From the NCBI GenBank assembly GCA_949126835.1, contig OX421505.1, positions 3,405,587 through 3,469,586 of the forward strand: a stretch of DNA of 64,000 nucleotides, read 5' to 3'. The stretch comes from Anisus vortex (Eukaryota > Mollusca > Gastropoda > Planorbidae). The notes below the pieces were generated by a model. That model ran no database searches. It was given only the letters and a program-made list of their open reading frames with translations, and had not been told where the DNA came from. Below are positions 29,205 to 40,072 of the stretch, piece by piece. Each line of letters starts with the position of its first letter. Position 1 is the stretch's first letter. The translations under genes and the position numbers were made by a program.

Positions 29205-29879
29205 TGTTACGTCCACAATCCCCTTGTGGCCAGAGCTGTGTAGATCTTGCTGATAATTCTCTTTAGTCCTAGGGGAGACTTTAATTATTAGTATTTATGT
29301 TTCAGTATTACACGAACTCTTCTTATAGTCCTGGGCACAAATTCAGTATTTGTATTCCAACATTTCCTTTCTTGGACATTATAGTAGTAGATAAATCTTA
29401 TAGTAATGTGTACAACACAATAGAATAGTAACTTGACAAGGAAGCTTCAGTGTAACTGTTGTTGATAGTTTATTTCAGGTGGTATGTTCAATATATACAA
29501 TATATCTATTATGTACAGTTAGAATAAAATAGTGCAAACACAAACGTTCTCAAAGGAACATATTTTGAAACTCTCCGTCTTTCAGACAAAACAAATCATT
29601 AAATACTATCCGAGTGGTGCAAGGGACAGACCCACTACCAGTAGGGGTGAAAATCATGGTAACATTACAAAACTCATAACAAAACGATAGGAACTTCCCC
29701 TATTAAATAATGAGTTGTTCCCAGACCCTGAGAATTTGAGATCAACACAGAATCCCAGCATTACCTAGAATCTTTCGTTTTCCTACTAAACGTCCTAATA
29801 TTGCGTGTAGTAAGAAAAGAGAGAGAGAGGAGAATAAACATTGCGTGTTCCAATTCTTGGAAAAACAATATACATGACA
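29205..29879 (-). repeat. LTR (5' LTR in element orientation)
   Basis: 675 bp, nearly identical to 22012-22686, and followed by the target duplication ACAG at 29880-29883. It carries the element's promoter for minus-strand transcription. Confidence 0.95.
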
Positions 29880-29883
29880 ACAG

Positions 29884-30773
29884 GTTAACCAAACTTGGAA
29901 AACTGCTGCTGACTGTTTATCACTCTCAGAACGAATCTGAAAACCGGATTTGATTTTTAAAACCGGATTTCGGTTTGTTGGTTGGAACGTAATCATTACT
30001 TCAAGTAGCATTACCCTTTATTTTTTATTGGTTCTGATGAAAATGTAAACAAATAATAATTTTGGATTCACTCAAAACAATTCTTGAAATGGCTTGCTAA
30101 TGCAATTTAGTCTTAGATATTGTGTTTCTTTTTAGTCCTCCAAATACCAACTATGGCTTGCGATAAAAACAACATCAAACCAAATGTCGGCTCATCGTTT
30201 AGATGTGCGCTACTGTTTGATGTGCCTCAAGTGCGGCGGGGATTGCCCCTCCCGGGTTGGCCTACACAGCCATTCTCGGCGGTGCAGATGGATACCTCAC
30301 CCACAAAGCTACACCATCGTCACTCGAGACGGACGGATGCCGACGACGACTCTTTGATGTACGCAATAGAGAGAGCAAACTAGTTTTGTCCTGTGACCCT
30401 GAACAATTTGGCTAGACACCGCGTCTGTGCTTTATTATTAACGGCAGCATTAAATACACATTATTTTGACTTTTGATTGGCGCTACGTGATCCTATTCAA
30501 TACATTATTTTACAAGTCTAAGTCCACGGTGCACAAATTATCACTATTAAAAGCTATTATCGGTTTCAATCAATTAGCCCATATTTTTTTTATATCTAAA
30601 GAATGTTATGGTAAAGTGTAAAAAATCATAATGTATTCACACAAACATTAAGTTAGAAATATTTTTCAAATACACCTACAAAACTACGCTCATTTGTCTT
30701 TTCCGTCCTGTGACTTGTGACATTGCGGGGGGGGGGGGGGGGGAGAAATTGAAATCCGGTTTTAACATCCCTA
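29884..30773. mobile_element. Fragment of the TAGGGATGTTAA-type hAT MITE family
   Basis: Shares long stretches with the MITE at 12314-13255 (for example TTGTTGGTT, TTCTTGAAATG and GTCTTAGATATTGTGTTTC) and ends CCGGTTTTAACATCCCTA at 30773, its right terminus. The left terminus was lost, probably with the mobile-element cluster to its left. It includes a run of about 18 G near 30727-30743. Confidence 0.6.
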
Positions 30774-32038
30774 ATATAGTCCTAGGGTACGTCTGTTAAG
30801 TTCTGCAAACATTTTACACCCCCCCCCCTGTTGCCCTTTAGTTAGCAATATTTTTTATGCTGCCAGTTGAAGTTTGAAATAGAAAAGAGATTGTAAGGTC
30901 TTTAAATAATTGTTCAGCTTGTTGAAAACTACAAAAACACATTTTTTTAAATCCGAGGATTTTAAGAATATTTCTAATTCTTTCAGTTTCTTTTTTATAT
31001 CAGTAATTCTAAATTTAAAGAATCTAATTTTATGATTCACTATTGATATTTTAATACAATTAGAAAATGTAAAATGTTCAATTGTTTAGGGGGACAGCGA
31101 AAACTAGTTGATAATTAGCCCCGTTCGTTCACTATTTTCTCTTGCCCCTCCCTTCCAGAACTTTAAACTTAGTTGCCGTACATGCCCACTTATATTTCAA
31201 AATTTTCACTATTTTCCACCCCCACCACCCAGCCACTGATAATACATTTTAGCTCATACAATTTCAAAAAATTATACATTAAAACTTTTAAATTATGAAA
31301 CAGATCTCTTTAATTGACCTCATTTCAACATTTCATCTATTTAGTTTTATTACCCACAATAGACTTGTGGTAGTGGACATCACAGCTTACTGCCTTTCGT
31401 AGGCCTTATGAGTATAGATAATATACATTTAACTATATAAAGTATTCTGTATATGTAAAGAGTGAGCACCTTTTGTTAATTTAGCCCTCTATATTGCATG
31501 AATTTAGGTTTTAAGTTTAAATAATTTTTCATTGTGTTTTTTTGTTCCTCTAATTCTAATGGATAAAGAAAAAAATTAGTTCAGAGTGCAATCCATACAT
31601 TTTATTTTTAGAGTTAATGTTTTGCAACTATTCGCAGCCGTGCACCTTTTTTTTTCAAGAAATCATCACAATGTAAAACATTAAAATTATTGCTACATTT
31701 ACTCAAAATTACAACAACAATAACAACATTTAAAATAACGTTTAGCTATAAAAGATTTTGAAGACTTTTGTGAGTTTTTTTATTAAAATAGATAACAATT
31801 TATATAGCTGGAATTAATGTTTATAGTAAAAAAAAATAATTTCATACTGGTATTAAAAAAAATATTTACACATAAAGAAATTGGACATATAATAATTCTA
31901 ATAAATGGAATAGAAAAATGGAAATAATACTAAATATAACTGAATAAAACATGCGTAAGAAAGTTAGGGGGCATGAAAGTTTTTAAAACCATTTGATGCT
32001 TTTGATAGACATGGATGTAGGCCTACATTGCATTTTTG
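30774..32038. other. Intron of zinc-finger copy 2, part near exon B
   Basis: Homologous to 9713-10990. No supported gene. Confidence 0.6.
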
Positions 32039-32104
32039 CTTTCCTGGCAAAGTGGTTTGAATCTCCAACTGGCTTACAGTAGATCTGGGTTTGCTTCCCC
32101 ACTG
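32039..32104 (+). mobile_element. tRNA-like SINE head in intron (unit 2)
   Basis: Copy of the 10991 element, with A-box-like TGGCAAAGTGGTTTG and B-box-like GGGTTTGCTTCCCCA. Confidence 0.5.
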
Positions 32105-32294
32105 ATAACATTTGTTACCCAGCACCACAAAATGAGTCACAAGTCACATTTCATTTGGGTCATTTTGAGTTATTAAGTTCATAATTAGACATTTTAATGC
32201 CGAATTCAATGGTGAAAATCATTAAAAAATCTGACATTATTTATAACCAACTAATAGTCAACTATTAAACAATTCAAAAAGTGTCAAAGCTTAC

Positions 32295-32481
32295 TTCAAA
32301 CTGATCCTCGTCTTTGTAAAGCACATCAGAATCTTTGTACAAGTCTGTATTTTGATTTTTAGAACATTGAGTAGAATAAATTACATCATCCAGTTCTTGA
32401 CTTTCTTGTTTTATCACTTTTCTCAGCTCTTCTGTAAAATTTGATTTTAATTCATCCATAGTGTCAGAGTGTAACTTTTTC
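32295..32481 (-). CDS. Zinc-finger protein copy 2, exon B
   Basis: Same splice sites (TTTTACGCAG acceptor, GAA|GTAAGC donor) and the same peptide as exon B of copy 1. This includes the IKQE SUMO-type motif and the acidic end DVLYKDEDQFE. It is in frame with exons A and C. Confidence 0.75.
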
Positions 32482-33179
32482 CTGCGTAAAAGAAAGTTGC
32501 ACTTTTAGTTACATCACTCTCATAATGAATTATATTTATTAATAGCTTAATAAATTTAAAAGCAGTCTTTATATGATTTTGTACAATATATTTCTTTTTC
32601 ATTTAGCCAACTTATGAATCACCACTATTTAATGTCAATATTTTTAATTACAGTAGTAAAATTTATACAAAACTAGCCGGTATGTGCCTGGTCCTCCGAA
32701 CCGGCTAAAAGTTATGTTTACATACACTCTTACTACTCAAGCAGTTATAATTAGATAGCCCGCAACAACTACACATTTTATATTTCGTATACGAAAAGAA
32801 TTTAAAAGTGATGGAATTTTTTATTTGCCCGCTACAACATAAATTACCCATTAAAATCATTACCCATCATACCAATTTAAAAATTGCCCGCTATAAATTA
32901 CAGTCTTTATATGATTTTGTACAATATATTTTTTTTTCATTTAGCCAACTTACGAATCACCACTATTTAATGTCAATATTTTTAATTACAGTAGTAAAAT
33001 TTATAGAAAATACTTAAATAGTTAAATAGGTCAAATATGCTAAACCATTATAATACCCATTCTATTTTATGAAAAGGATAAAAAAAGCTATTATTATTAT
33101 ATATATATATGTTATGTTTATGATATAAAATTTGCATATTAGATAAACATTTAAATTATTAATTAAAATAAACACTTAC

Positions 33180-33270
33180 CCAAATTCATGAAATGTCCTT
33201 TTGCGTTTACTGGTCGCTGGTGTTTGAGAAAATCGAGTGGGTACTGCTAATGTTTTTAGCTGACTCCTAC
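33180..33270 (-). CDS. Zinc-finger protein copy 2, exon A
   Basis: 91 bp with the same phase and splice sites as copy 1. Two substitutions appear in the peptide (KTLAV for KKLAV and RFSQT for RFYQT). The KRKR basic motif is kept. Confidence 0.7.
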
Positions 33271-33372
33271 CTGAAATGTATAATTACTATTAATCACCTT
33301 ACTTTATCAATTTGTTTGAAAGATGCTAAAGACTGGGGTAGTTAGCATTTGTATGCATTCTTTTAATATAAG

Positions 33373-34313
33373 TAGGGAGGTTATACGAAAACTTGAATTC
33401 CGATTTTTTGTTTTGAAAATAAAAACATGATTTTCAAATTGTTGGTTCGAAGGTTATCATTTACTTTAAGTAGCACACAATTTCATTTTCGGTTCTGATG
33501 GAAATATAAAAAAAAAATCAAGCTGGATTCACACAAAAAAATTCTTGAAATGCCTTGCTAACACTAATTAGTCTTAGATATTATGTTTCTTTTTTTTTAA
33601 ATCCCAACTTTGGCTTGTGATATGGTAAAGACAACATCAAAACCAATTAACGTGAATCTTCTGCTCATCCTTTTGATGTGCGTTCCCCTTTGATATACAC
33701 AATGGGGAGAAGCAAAACTAGGTTTTCCCTGTGGCTCTGATCAATTCAGCTAGACACCGTGTCTGTGATTATTATTAATGGTACTATTAAATACATATTC
33801 TTTTGATTTTGTGCTACACAAAACATTTTCTGATAGATCAATACATTATTATACAAGTTTAGGTCAGCTGTGTGTTGGTAACTATTCCTTTTGAAACTAT
33901 ATCTTCTCTCATATTCACTTCGATGATAAATTGTATTTGTAAAAATTTAAAGAAAACAGTTTCAATATAGCTAGTAGAATAGAATAAATAAATCCTTTGT
34001 GTGGGAAAATTTTGAAAAAAACTTCCTTAGCGAACATTTGGTGTAAACTATGTTCCCAACAGATGGATAAGCCGTAGCTGTACCATTGAGTTGTGTACGC
34101 ATCTACATAAGAAGCATCCCGGATTAACATTGTCATCCTCTTCAAATGCACAGCCGAGTCTGACATCTTTTATAGTGACAAAAAAAAAAACAACTGATCT
34201 GATATGTGCAACATCGCATTGGGTGGGTGGGGGGGGGGGGGGGTTAAAATCAGATTTGATAGAACCAAAATCTGGTTTTGAATTGAAGAAAAAAAGTGAT
34301 ATTAACATCCTTA
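33373..34313. mobile_element. hAT-like MITE, TSD AATATAAG (unit 2)
   Basis: Orthologous to 12314-13255, with identical flanking duplication (33365-33372 and 34314-34321). The G run near 34229-34242 is longer than in unit 1. Confidence 0.8.
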
Positions 34314-34756
34314 AATATAAGAAGGTTGAATAGATAAATAATGTAAATGTACAACTTTTGTAAAGAAAGCAATAGCCAAGCCTACCCAAAGTGTTTCTAG
34401 ACCTTGTAGGCTGTCTAGTTTGCTAGTCAAGTTACTTTTTTTATTTATTGCAAATTATTGATTTATATTCATCGAATAATAACAACTTTGAATCATTTAA
34501 ATCTGGTTTTGAGGACTATTGGATTTTTTAGTAATTAAAGATTCTGATATTTGTCATTCGGTCGCAGGCCTGTGTAAACTATATATGTAAAGGGAAGCAT
34601 TATCTGCGCGTTTTTTGGCAGTAAGAATAACGCTGAGCAATATCCGCACGATTTTGGCCGTGCGAATTAATTTCTAGCATGGAACCCAACAATGTGAATT
34701 TTTAAAATTAAGCCTTTTTTTTAAGGCATTAAAAACTGATAGTTAATTAAACGTAA

Positions 34757-34987
34757 TTAAAGTTTGTGTGTGGATGTTTTTATCACCCAGTCAATGGCCA
34801 GGAGAAACAGGAAAGGCGAAAGCAAGCATCCTTGTCTCACACCGGTCTTCACCTGAAAAGCATCTGCCACCTGTTGGCCATGGACAACTCGGCAGGTCAA
34901 TCCTTCATAAGAGTTCCTGATAATGTCCACAATCTTCTGCGGCACTCCATAATGCCTCAACAGTCTCCAGAGGGTTTGCCTATCCAC
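34757..34987 (-). pseudogene. Inverted LINE reverse-transcriptase fragment (unit 2)
   Basis: Minus-strand RT segment (LRHYGVPQKIVDIIRNSY, GVRQGCLLSP), the inverted 5' portion of the twin-primed LINE. It differs from unit 1 at a few residues (VADAF, KTGVRQG). Confidence 0.85.
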
Positions 34988-35864
34988 ACAGAGGCGGAAT
35001 GGTATCCAATGGACCTTGTGGGACCAACTCGATGATCTTGACTTTGCTGATGATCTTGCCCTTCTCTCTCATACCCAACAGCAGATGCAGGAGAAAACTA
35101 GCAATGTTGCAGCCACTTCTGCACGTATTGGTTTTAATATACACAAAGGGAAGAGTAAGGTCCTCAAGGTCAATGCCACAAGTACTGCACCCATTATGCT
35201 GGAAGAGGAAGCACTAGAAGAAGTTGAGAGTTTTGTCTATCTTGGCAGCATTGTGGACAAGCAAGGTGGGACAGATGCTGATATAAAAACAAGGGTTGGA
35301 AAGGCACGAACGGTCTTCCAACAACTCAGGAATGTCTGGGTCTCCAGACACCTGAGAAACAACCTAAAGATCAGGATCTTCAACACCACGCTGAAACCGG
35401 TGCTGCTGTATGGAGCCGAAACCTGGAGAACCACGGCCTCGAATATAAAGAAACTCCAGTCCTTTATAAATAACTGTTTAAGAAGGATTCTTGGGATTCA
35501 TTGGCCAGACAGGATAAGCAACCTGCAACTGTGGCAGCGGACAAAGCAAAAACCAGTGGAACAAGAGATCCTCCAGAGACGATGGATTGGCCATACACTC
35601 CGAAAACCTGCTTATGGCACAACAAAGCATGCTCTGAACTGGAACCCTCAGGGAAAACGGAAAAGAGGCCGGCCGAGGAACACTTGGCGCAGAGATGTGG
35701 AAGCAGATGCCAAGGAGTTTGGCCTTACTTGGGGGAAGATGGAGAGACTGGCCCAGGATAGAGATGCCTGGAGGACCCTTGTTGGCGACCTATGTCTTAG
35801 GAAGGACCACAGACGTCGATAATCGGCGCCTGTTCCTCAGGGACGAGAAGGCAGAAGAAGAAGA
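34766..35864 (+). mobile_element. LINE insertion with 5' inversion (unit 2, uninterrupted)
   Basis: 1099 bp flanked by AATTAAAGTTT (34755-34765 and 35865-35875), without the solo LTR. The inverted piece ends near 34995 and the direct piece follows at once ([19 protein letters not shown]). It proves the two RT parts are contiguous in the protein but opposite in the DNA. The right piece stays open to the stop at 35822 ([13 protein letters not shown] near its end). Confidence 0.9.
35016..35822 (+). pseudogene. LINE reverse-transcriptase C-terminal fragment (unit 2)
   Basis: 268 open codons from the inversion junction to the stop. [11 protein letters not shown] gives the catalytic pair, followed by [19 protein letters not shown] and the basic C-terminal tail. 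No start or 5' domains are present, so it is non-functional. Confidence 0.85.
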
Positions 35865-36149
35865 AATTAAAGTTTAACTTAGCTTAAGGCTGCATTTTTC
35901 ATAGGCTTATTGAACGCAAATTACAGTGTGGAATGAATCGCAAATGACACTAAATGTGTGAAAGCCTTTTTTAGGTCTAGGCCTAACTAGATCTATTATA
36001 ATCTATAAAGTAGGTAAGCTATAGGCCTATAATCTTGTAGACTAGTAGCATTAAGATGCGTTTTATTTAGGATCTATGGCCTAGAGGCTATACAGTCTAC
36101 TACTAGACCTATAATAAGGCAGTGTTTAGCATTCCGAGAAAAACGCACC

Positions 36150-36212
36150 ATGTCTAAGTCTAAGAAATGTTTCCAAAAGTTTAACTTAGTTGACTTAGTT
36201 AAAGAGAAATAG
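36150..36212 (+). other. 20-codon ORF identical in all three units (unit 2 copy)
   Basis: The same 63 bases as 15805-15867, with the same Kozak-like CACCATG context. See that entry. Confidence 0.3.
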
Positions 36213-36245
36213 GCTAAATCACCTTTTTGTTTGCATTAAAAAATA

Positions 36246-36688
36246 TTATAAGATAAGATAAAATGAGCCTACTTTATTGATCCAAATAAATGGAAATTCA
36301 ACCTGATTACATAAATTCCATCTTTCACTTTCAGTAAGCTCAGCATACGTAAAACAATATTAAAGAACCATTTGTACTCACGCTCAAGCACAATAAACAT
36401 TTGCACACACTAGGTATCGTAGATTCTATGTCATACCCCATTTATCAATTTATCATACAAGAAATGAAAAGGTATCATTTAGGAGTCATATATTGCATTT
36501 TATGGCTGACAATCATCAATGTCAATGACCAATGACAAATGATTACTTACAAAAAATTCACGTATTTTACTAAAAATTAAAAAAAATACTAACATTAAAT
36601 TTAAAAAAAAAATGGGGGAGTAAGCTGGGGTTTCACCTGCCACAAAGGTTTACAGGACAGTGTACTAACCACTACGCCAGGATACCTT
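36246..36688 (-). mobile_element. tRNA-derived SINE, minus strand (unit 2)
   Basis: Minus strand: A-box-like TGGCGTAGTGGTTAGTACAC, B-box-like GGTGAAACCCCAG, an A/T-rich body, and the tail TTTGGATCAATAAAGT then TTATCTTATCTTATAA. A diagnostic tRNA-derived SINE layout, about 440 bp. The same insertion is in unit 3, and unit 1 keeps only its tail. Confidence 0.75.
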
Positions 36689-36882
36689 GTTCAAAGATTA
36701 TATTTATAGATAACAAATAGTATAAGTAAATAACCCAATAGGCAAATATAAACGATTATGCGCATGCACCAGTAGAGTAGCAGTGAGAATAACGCCGACC
36801 AATATCTGAATATTGAATATCCCCTCTGCCAAAACCGTGCGGATAACCACTCCAATATTCCGATATACTATATTCTTTATTA

Positions 36883-38040
36883 CCGTATATACTCGCGGAT
36901 AAGTCGCACCGGTGTATAAGTCGCACCCCTAGTTTAAGTTTTTTTTTCTTATATGTTGTCATTGACCCGCGCATAAGTCGCACCCGGACTTCCCGGGTTA
37001 TACTGCCTTTTAATATCTCAAAAATGCATAACTTTTAAACATAAAAGTTACTAAATATTCACCTTAGTTTGGAAACTTTCCTTAAAAAATGGTTTTAATC
37101 GTGCATAAGGCACACATAATCGAATAAAGGCAGGGCTTCATTTATTTTAAACAACCGATCAATAGGCCTACAGACATTCTAGTGAGATGGGAAAGTAAGG
37201 TATGTTTTTCTTCATCTAAGTCTTTCCCTATACAAGTTCCTATCCTACACATAAAAAAGTCTTTGAAGTACGTCATAAGACTCAATGTCGCCTAGACTGG
37301 AGACTTCGAGGCGCCGGCATTTATGAGGCGCTATACATGTGTCCTAATTACCATTAACATTGTTTGTAATGATTTCAAGTGCGTCTGCGCAATGGACAAA
37401 TAATAAGCTGTGTTTTTTTTCAACTCTTACATGCAACTAATGAAAAATAAAACACACTATTGACATTTCGCGCGTCCATCTGCCGATCGTACTTTTGGAA
37501 ACATCGAGCGGTCTTATCGGAATGCTCAACACTGCCTTATTAGTAGGCTATAGCCTATAAGCCTAGACCTTAAATACTAAATAAAACGCATCTTATGCTT
37601 ATTGGCCTACCTACATAGACAGGCTTTCATACATTTACGATTCTTTCCATACTGTAATTTGCGTTCAATAAGCCTACCAAAAAAATGCCGCCTTTAAACT
37701 TACGCTACGTTTCGGCAACATACAATCGGCCCAAAAGTTCAAAAGAAAAGAGGGTGGGTGTCAGAAAAAACTCAAATATTTGTCCATTTCAATTTCAGTT
37801 ACATATAGATAGTAATATTTACACAGACGAAAGTTTTCTAAATGTAAAATGTCGGCCTAGGCATATCCTAGTAATTCTACATCACTACAATCAACTATAC
37901 GGGTTATGTTAGAAACTTTATGACAGAGTAGTGATGTCTTTCGAATTTTTTAAAAACAGTGTCGGGTGTATAAGTCGCACCCCTACTTTTTGTCGAAATT
38001 TTCGGTAAAAAAAGTGCGACTTATACGCGAGTATATACGG
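36883..38040. mobile_element. Non-autonomous pogo/Tc1-type TIR element, TSD TA
   Basis: Ends CCGTATATACTCGCG and CGCGAGTATATACGG are followed inward by repeats of ATAAGTCGCACC at both sides. TA dinucleotides flank the element (36881-36882 and 38041-38042). Such ends with TA duplications fit the pogo/Tigger or wider Tc1-mariner group. It has no intact transposase. About 250 bp inside (37480-37700) is an inverted, diverged copy of the sequence next to the LINE in every unit (about 15530-15830). Confidence 0.75.
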
Positions 38041-38042
38041 TA

Positions 38043-39039
38043 ACTATATTACTATATACTATATAATATCTAATACTTCGATAAAACTTCGTTAATATTT
38101 CATGTAGAAACAAAAATGAGGTGTCATTGGAAAGCCTATACCAAACTACATTTAACTAAATAGGTTTTGTTTCAATGTTATTAATTTTAACAATTTTAGA
38201 AATTTTATCGAAGTACCTAAAGTTAAAGGAGCGGCGTTCACCGGCTGATACTAATATAATTTAATATAATATATATTACAAAAATGCGTATAGTGATAAT
38301 TGCATTAGCCTGCTTTAGGGATCATTAGGCTATATTTATTTTTTTAGGCTAGCGGCTACTACTACCATAGATATACACTGGATCGCCAACTGAGGGGCCA
38401 AGTATATTGATTTTAACCAACCGGGATATGCATTGGTTGATTCTTGTGATTAGGGGAAATTGCGACTTCTGGTTTATAAAATCTTTTTATAAACAAAACG
38501 TACAGCTTTGTGATATTTACACTTACAGTTTCCTGATATTTGTGAAATTCTACACATCGGACGAGTAAGTTATTTATTTTATTATATTGTACAATCAATG
38601 TAGATATTATTTGTTAGAATAGTTTATACTTTAATTAAAGTTATATTGATATTGTCTTATAATTTATAATCGTAAACAATTCACATGCAGCAAACAATAA
38701 CAATGTGTCAATGTAGGCCTATAGTCTAATAGGCTATAGGCGTATAGACGGCATAGGCCTAATGTAGGCACGTACTGACGTAGCGTCAATGATGCTTTGA
38801 CATTGTATTATTATTATTGTAGGTTACTGCCTGGCTTAGAATTAGAAGACTGAAAACTTTTAAAAGCTAAGCGGCCTAGCCAACGTGTCACTTAGCCTTA
38901 GCAGGCATTCATCTTAGTATTCTTAGTCTTAGGATTAGCCCGGTTAGACTTATTTTTTTATTGAATGTCCGCAAACATTGTAACTTGTTGACGCATGTTG
39001 AACTGTTCCTGTTGTTTAGTAGGTCTATTGTATTAATAT
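38043..39039. other. Non-coding sequence of unit 2 between pogo-type element and LTR fragment
   Basis: TA-rich, then TAGGCCTA-rich sequence. 38221-38320 matches 56855-56952 of unit 3. No supported gene. Confidence 0.55.
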
Positions 39040-39387
39040 TGTCATGTATATTGTTTTTCCAAGAATTGGAACACGCAATGTTTATTCTCCTCTCTCTCTC
39101 TTTTCTTACTACACTACACACAATATTAGGACGTTTAGTAGGAAAACGAAAGATTCTAGGTAATGCTGGGATTCTGTGTTGATCTCAAATTCTCAGGGTC
39201 TGGGAACGACTCATTATTTAATAGGGGAAGTTCCTATCGTTTTGTTATGAGTTTTGTAATGTTACCATGATTTCCCCCCCTACTGGTAGTGGGTCTGTCC
39301 CTTGCACCACTCGGATAGTATTTAATGATTTGTTTTGTCTGAAAGACAGAGAGTTTCAAAATATGTTACTTTGAGAACGTTTGTGTC
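39040..39387 (+). mobile_element. Truncated LTR of the 22012-29879 family, opposite orientation
   Basis: Begins TGTCATGTATATTG and follows the element's LTR in sense orientation for about 348 of 675 bp, with small indels (for example a duplicated ACTAC near 39112). Then homology stops. No target duplication is seen, so it arose by truncation or recombination after insertion. Confidence 0.8.
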
Positions 39388-40064
39388 TATGCTACTACTA
39401 GACTCTAGACTAGACTATGACTGTCTATGACTCTATGACTATTAATAATTAGACTAAACTATTTAAACCGCCTCACTTTTATTATAATATTAATATTAGG
39501 CCTTTATTTATTTTTTTCAATCAATTATTATTAACTATCCTATAACATAACTTTAACTATATTGGGTAAGCCCTATATTGTTTATTAAAAACATGTGACA
39601 CTATATTACCTTTTAAGATAGTCTATTAGACTATATTCTTCTAATAGGCCTTACTATAAACATACAGCCGAGAGCCTACTTTGAATTTAAGCATTTAAGC
39701 ACGGATCTTGTGGCCTTGTTTATGTTTTTTGCACTACAGCAGTCCTTGGTTTTTTGCTAAAATTTTAATGTACCACATTGACATTGTTTAAAATAAATAA
39801 AGTCCTAAGCATCTAATGTGCATAATTTATTTTTTTCCAAATTAAAAAGATGAAATACGTGAGTGTTTAATTAAATGTAGATTGTAGGCTTTACAACTTT
39901 ATTAAAGCTCATTTCAGAAATGCATTACGGAGATTTAATTGTGTTTTTAACTCGAAAAATCGTAATAAATATGAAAATGTTAATAAATCTGGCATCCATG
40001 TTTGAGCTTTTTTAAATTATTTTTAAGTGCTGGTTACTACGTTACTTCAGACTGTGATTCCAAG
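39388..40064. other. Non-coding sequence of unit 2
   Basis: From about 39545 it matches 16065-16552 of unit 1. It starts with short CTAGACT/CTATGACT repeats at 39388-39440. No gene is supported. Confidence 0.55.
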
Positions 40065-40072
40065 CTCCTGGC

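Larger units (their letters stand above)
22012..29879 (-). mobile_element. Full-length Ty3/Gypsy-like retrotransposon with integrase before RT (Gmr1-type order)
   Basis: A 7868-bp element on the minus strand with two 675-bp LTRs, TG...CA ends, and a 4-bp target duplication ACAG (22008-22011 and 29880-29883). One gag-pol frame reads in order: gag with a charged coiled-coil-like stretch, CCHC knuckle, protease DTGS, integrase (zinc-binding H/C module, D-D-E core, GPY/F), reverse transcriptase (YLDD) and RNase H. Integrase upstream of RT differs from ordinary Gypsy order and matches the Gmr1 group. The LTRs differ at four sites by my count, so insertion is recent. Coding lesions (UGA at 27985-27987, a frameshift near 26253, and an RNase H Asp-to-Asn change) make this copy non-autonomous. 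About 1.24 kb between the RNase H stop and the 3' LTR has no frame. Confidence 0.93.

Noticed and set aside
37685..37912. 75-codon plus-strand frame in the pogo-type element
   Set aside because: No recognisable domain, opposite to the strand of the shared 250-bp segment, and not found elsewhere in the window.
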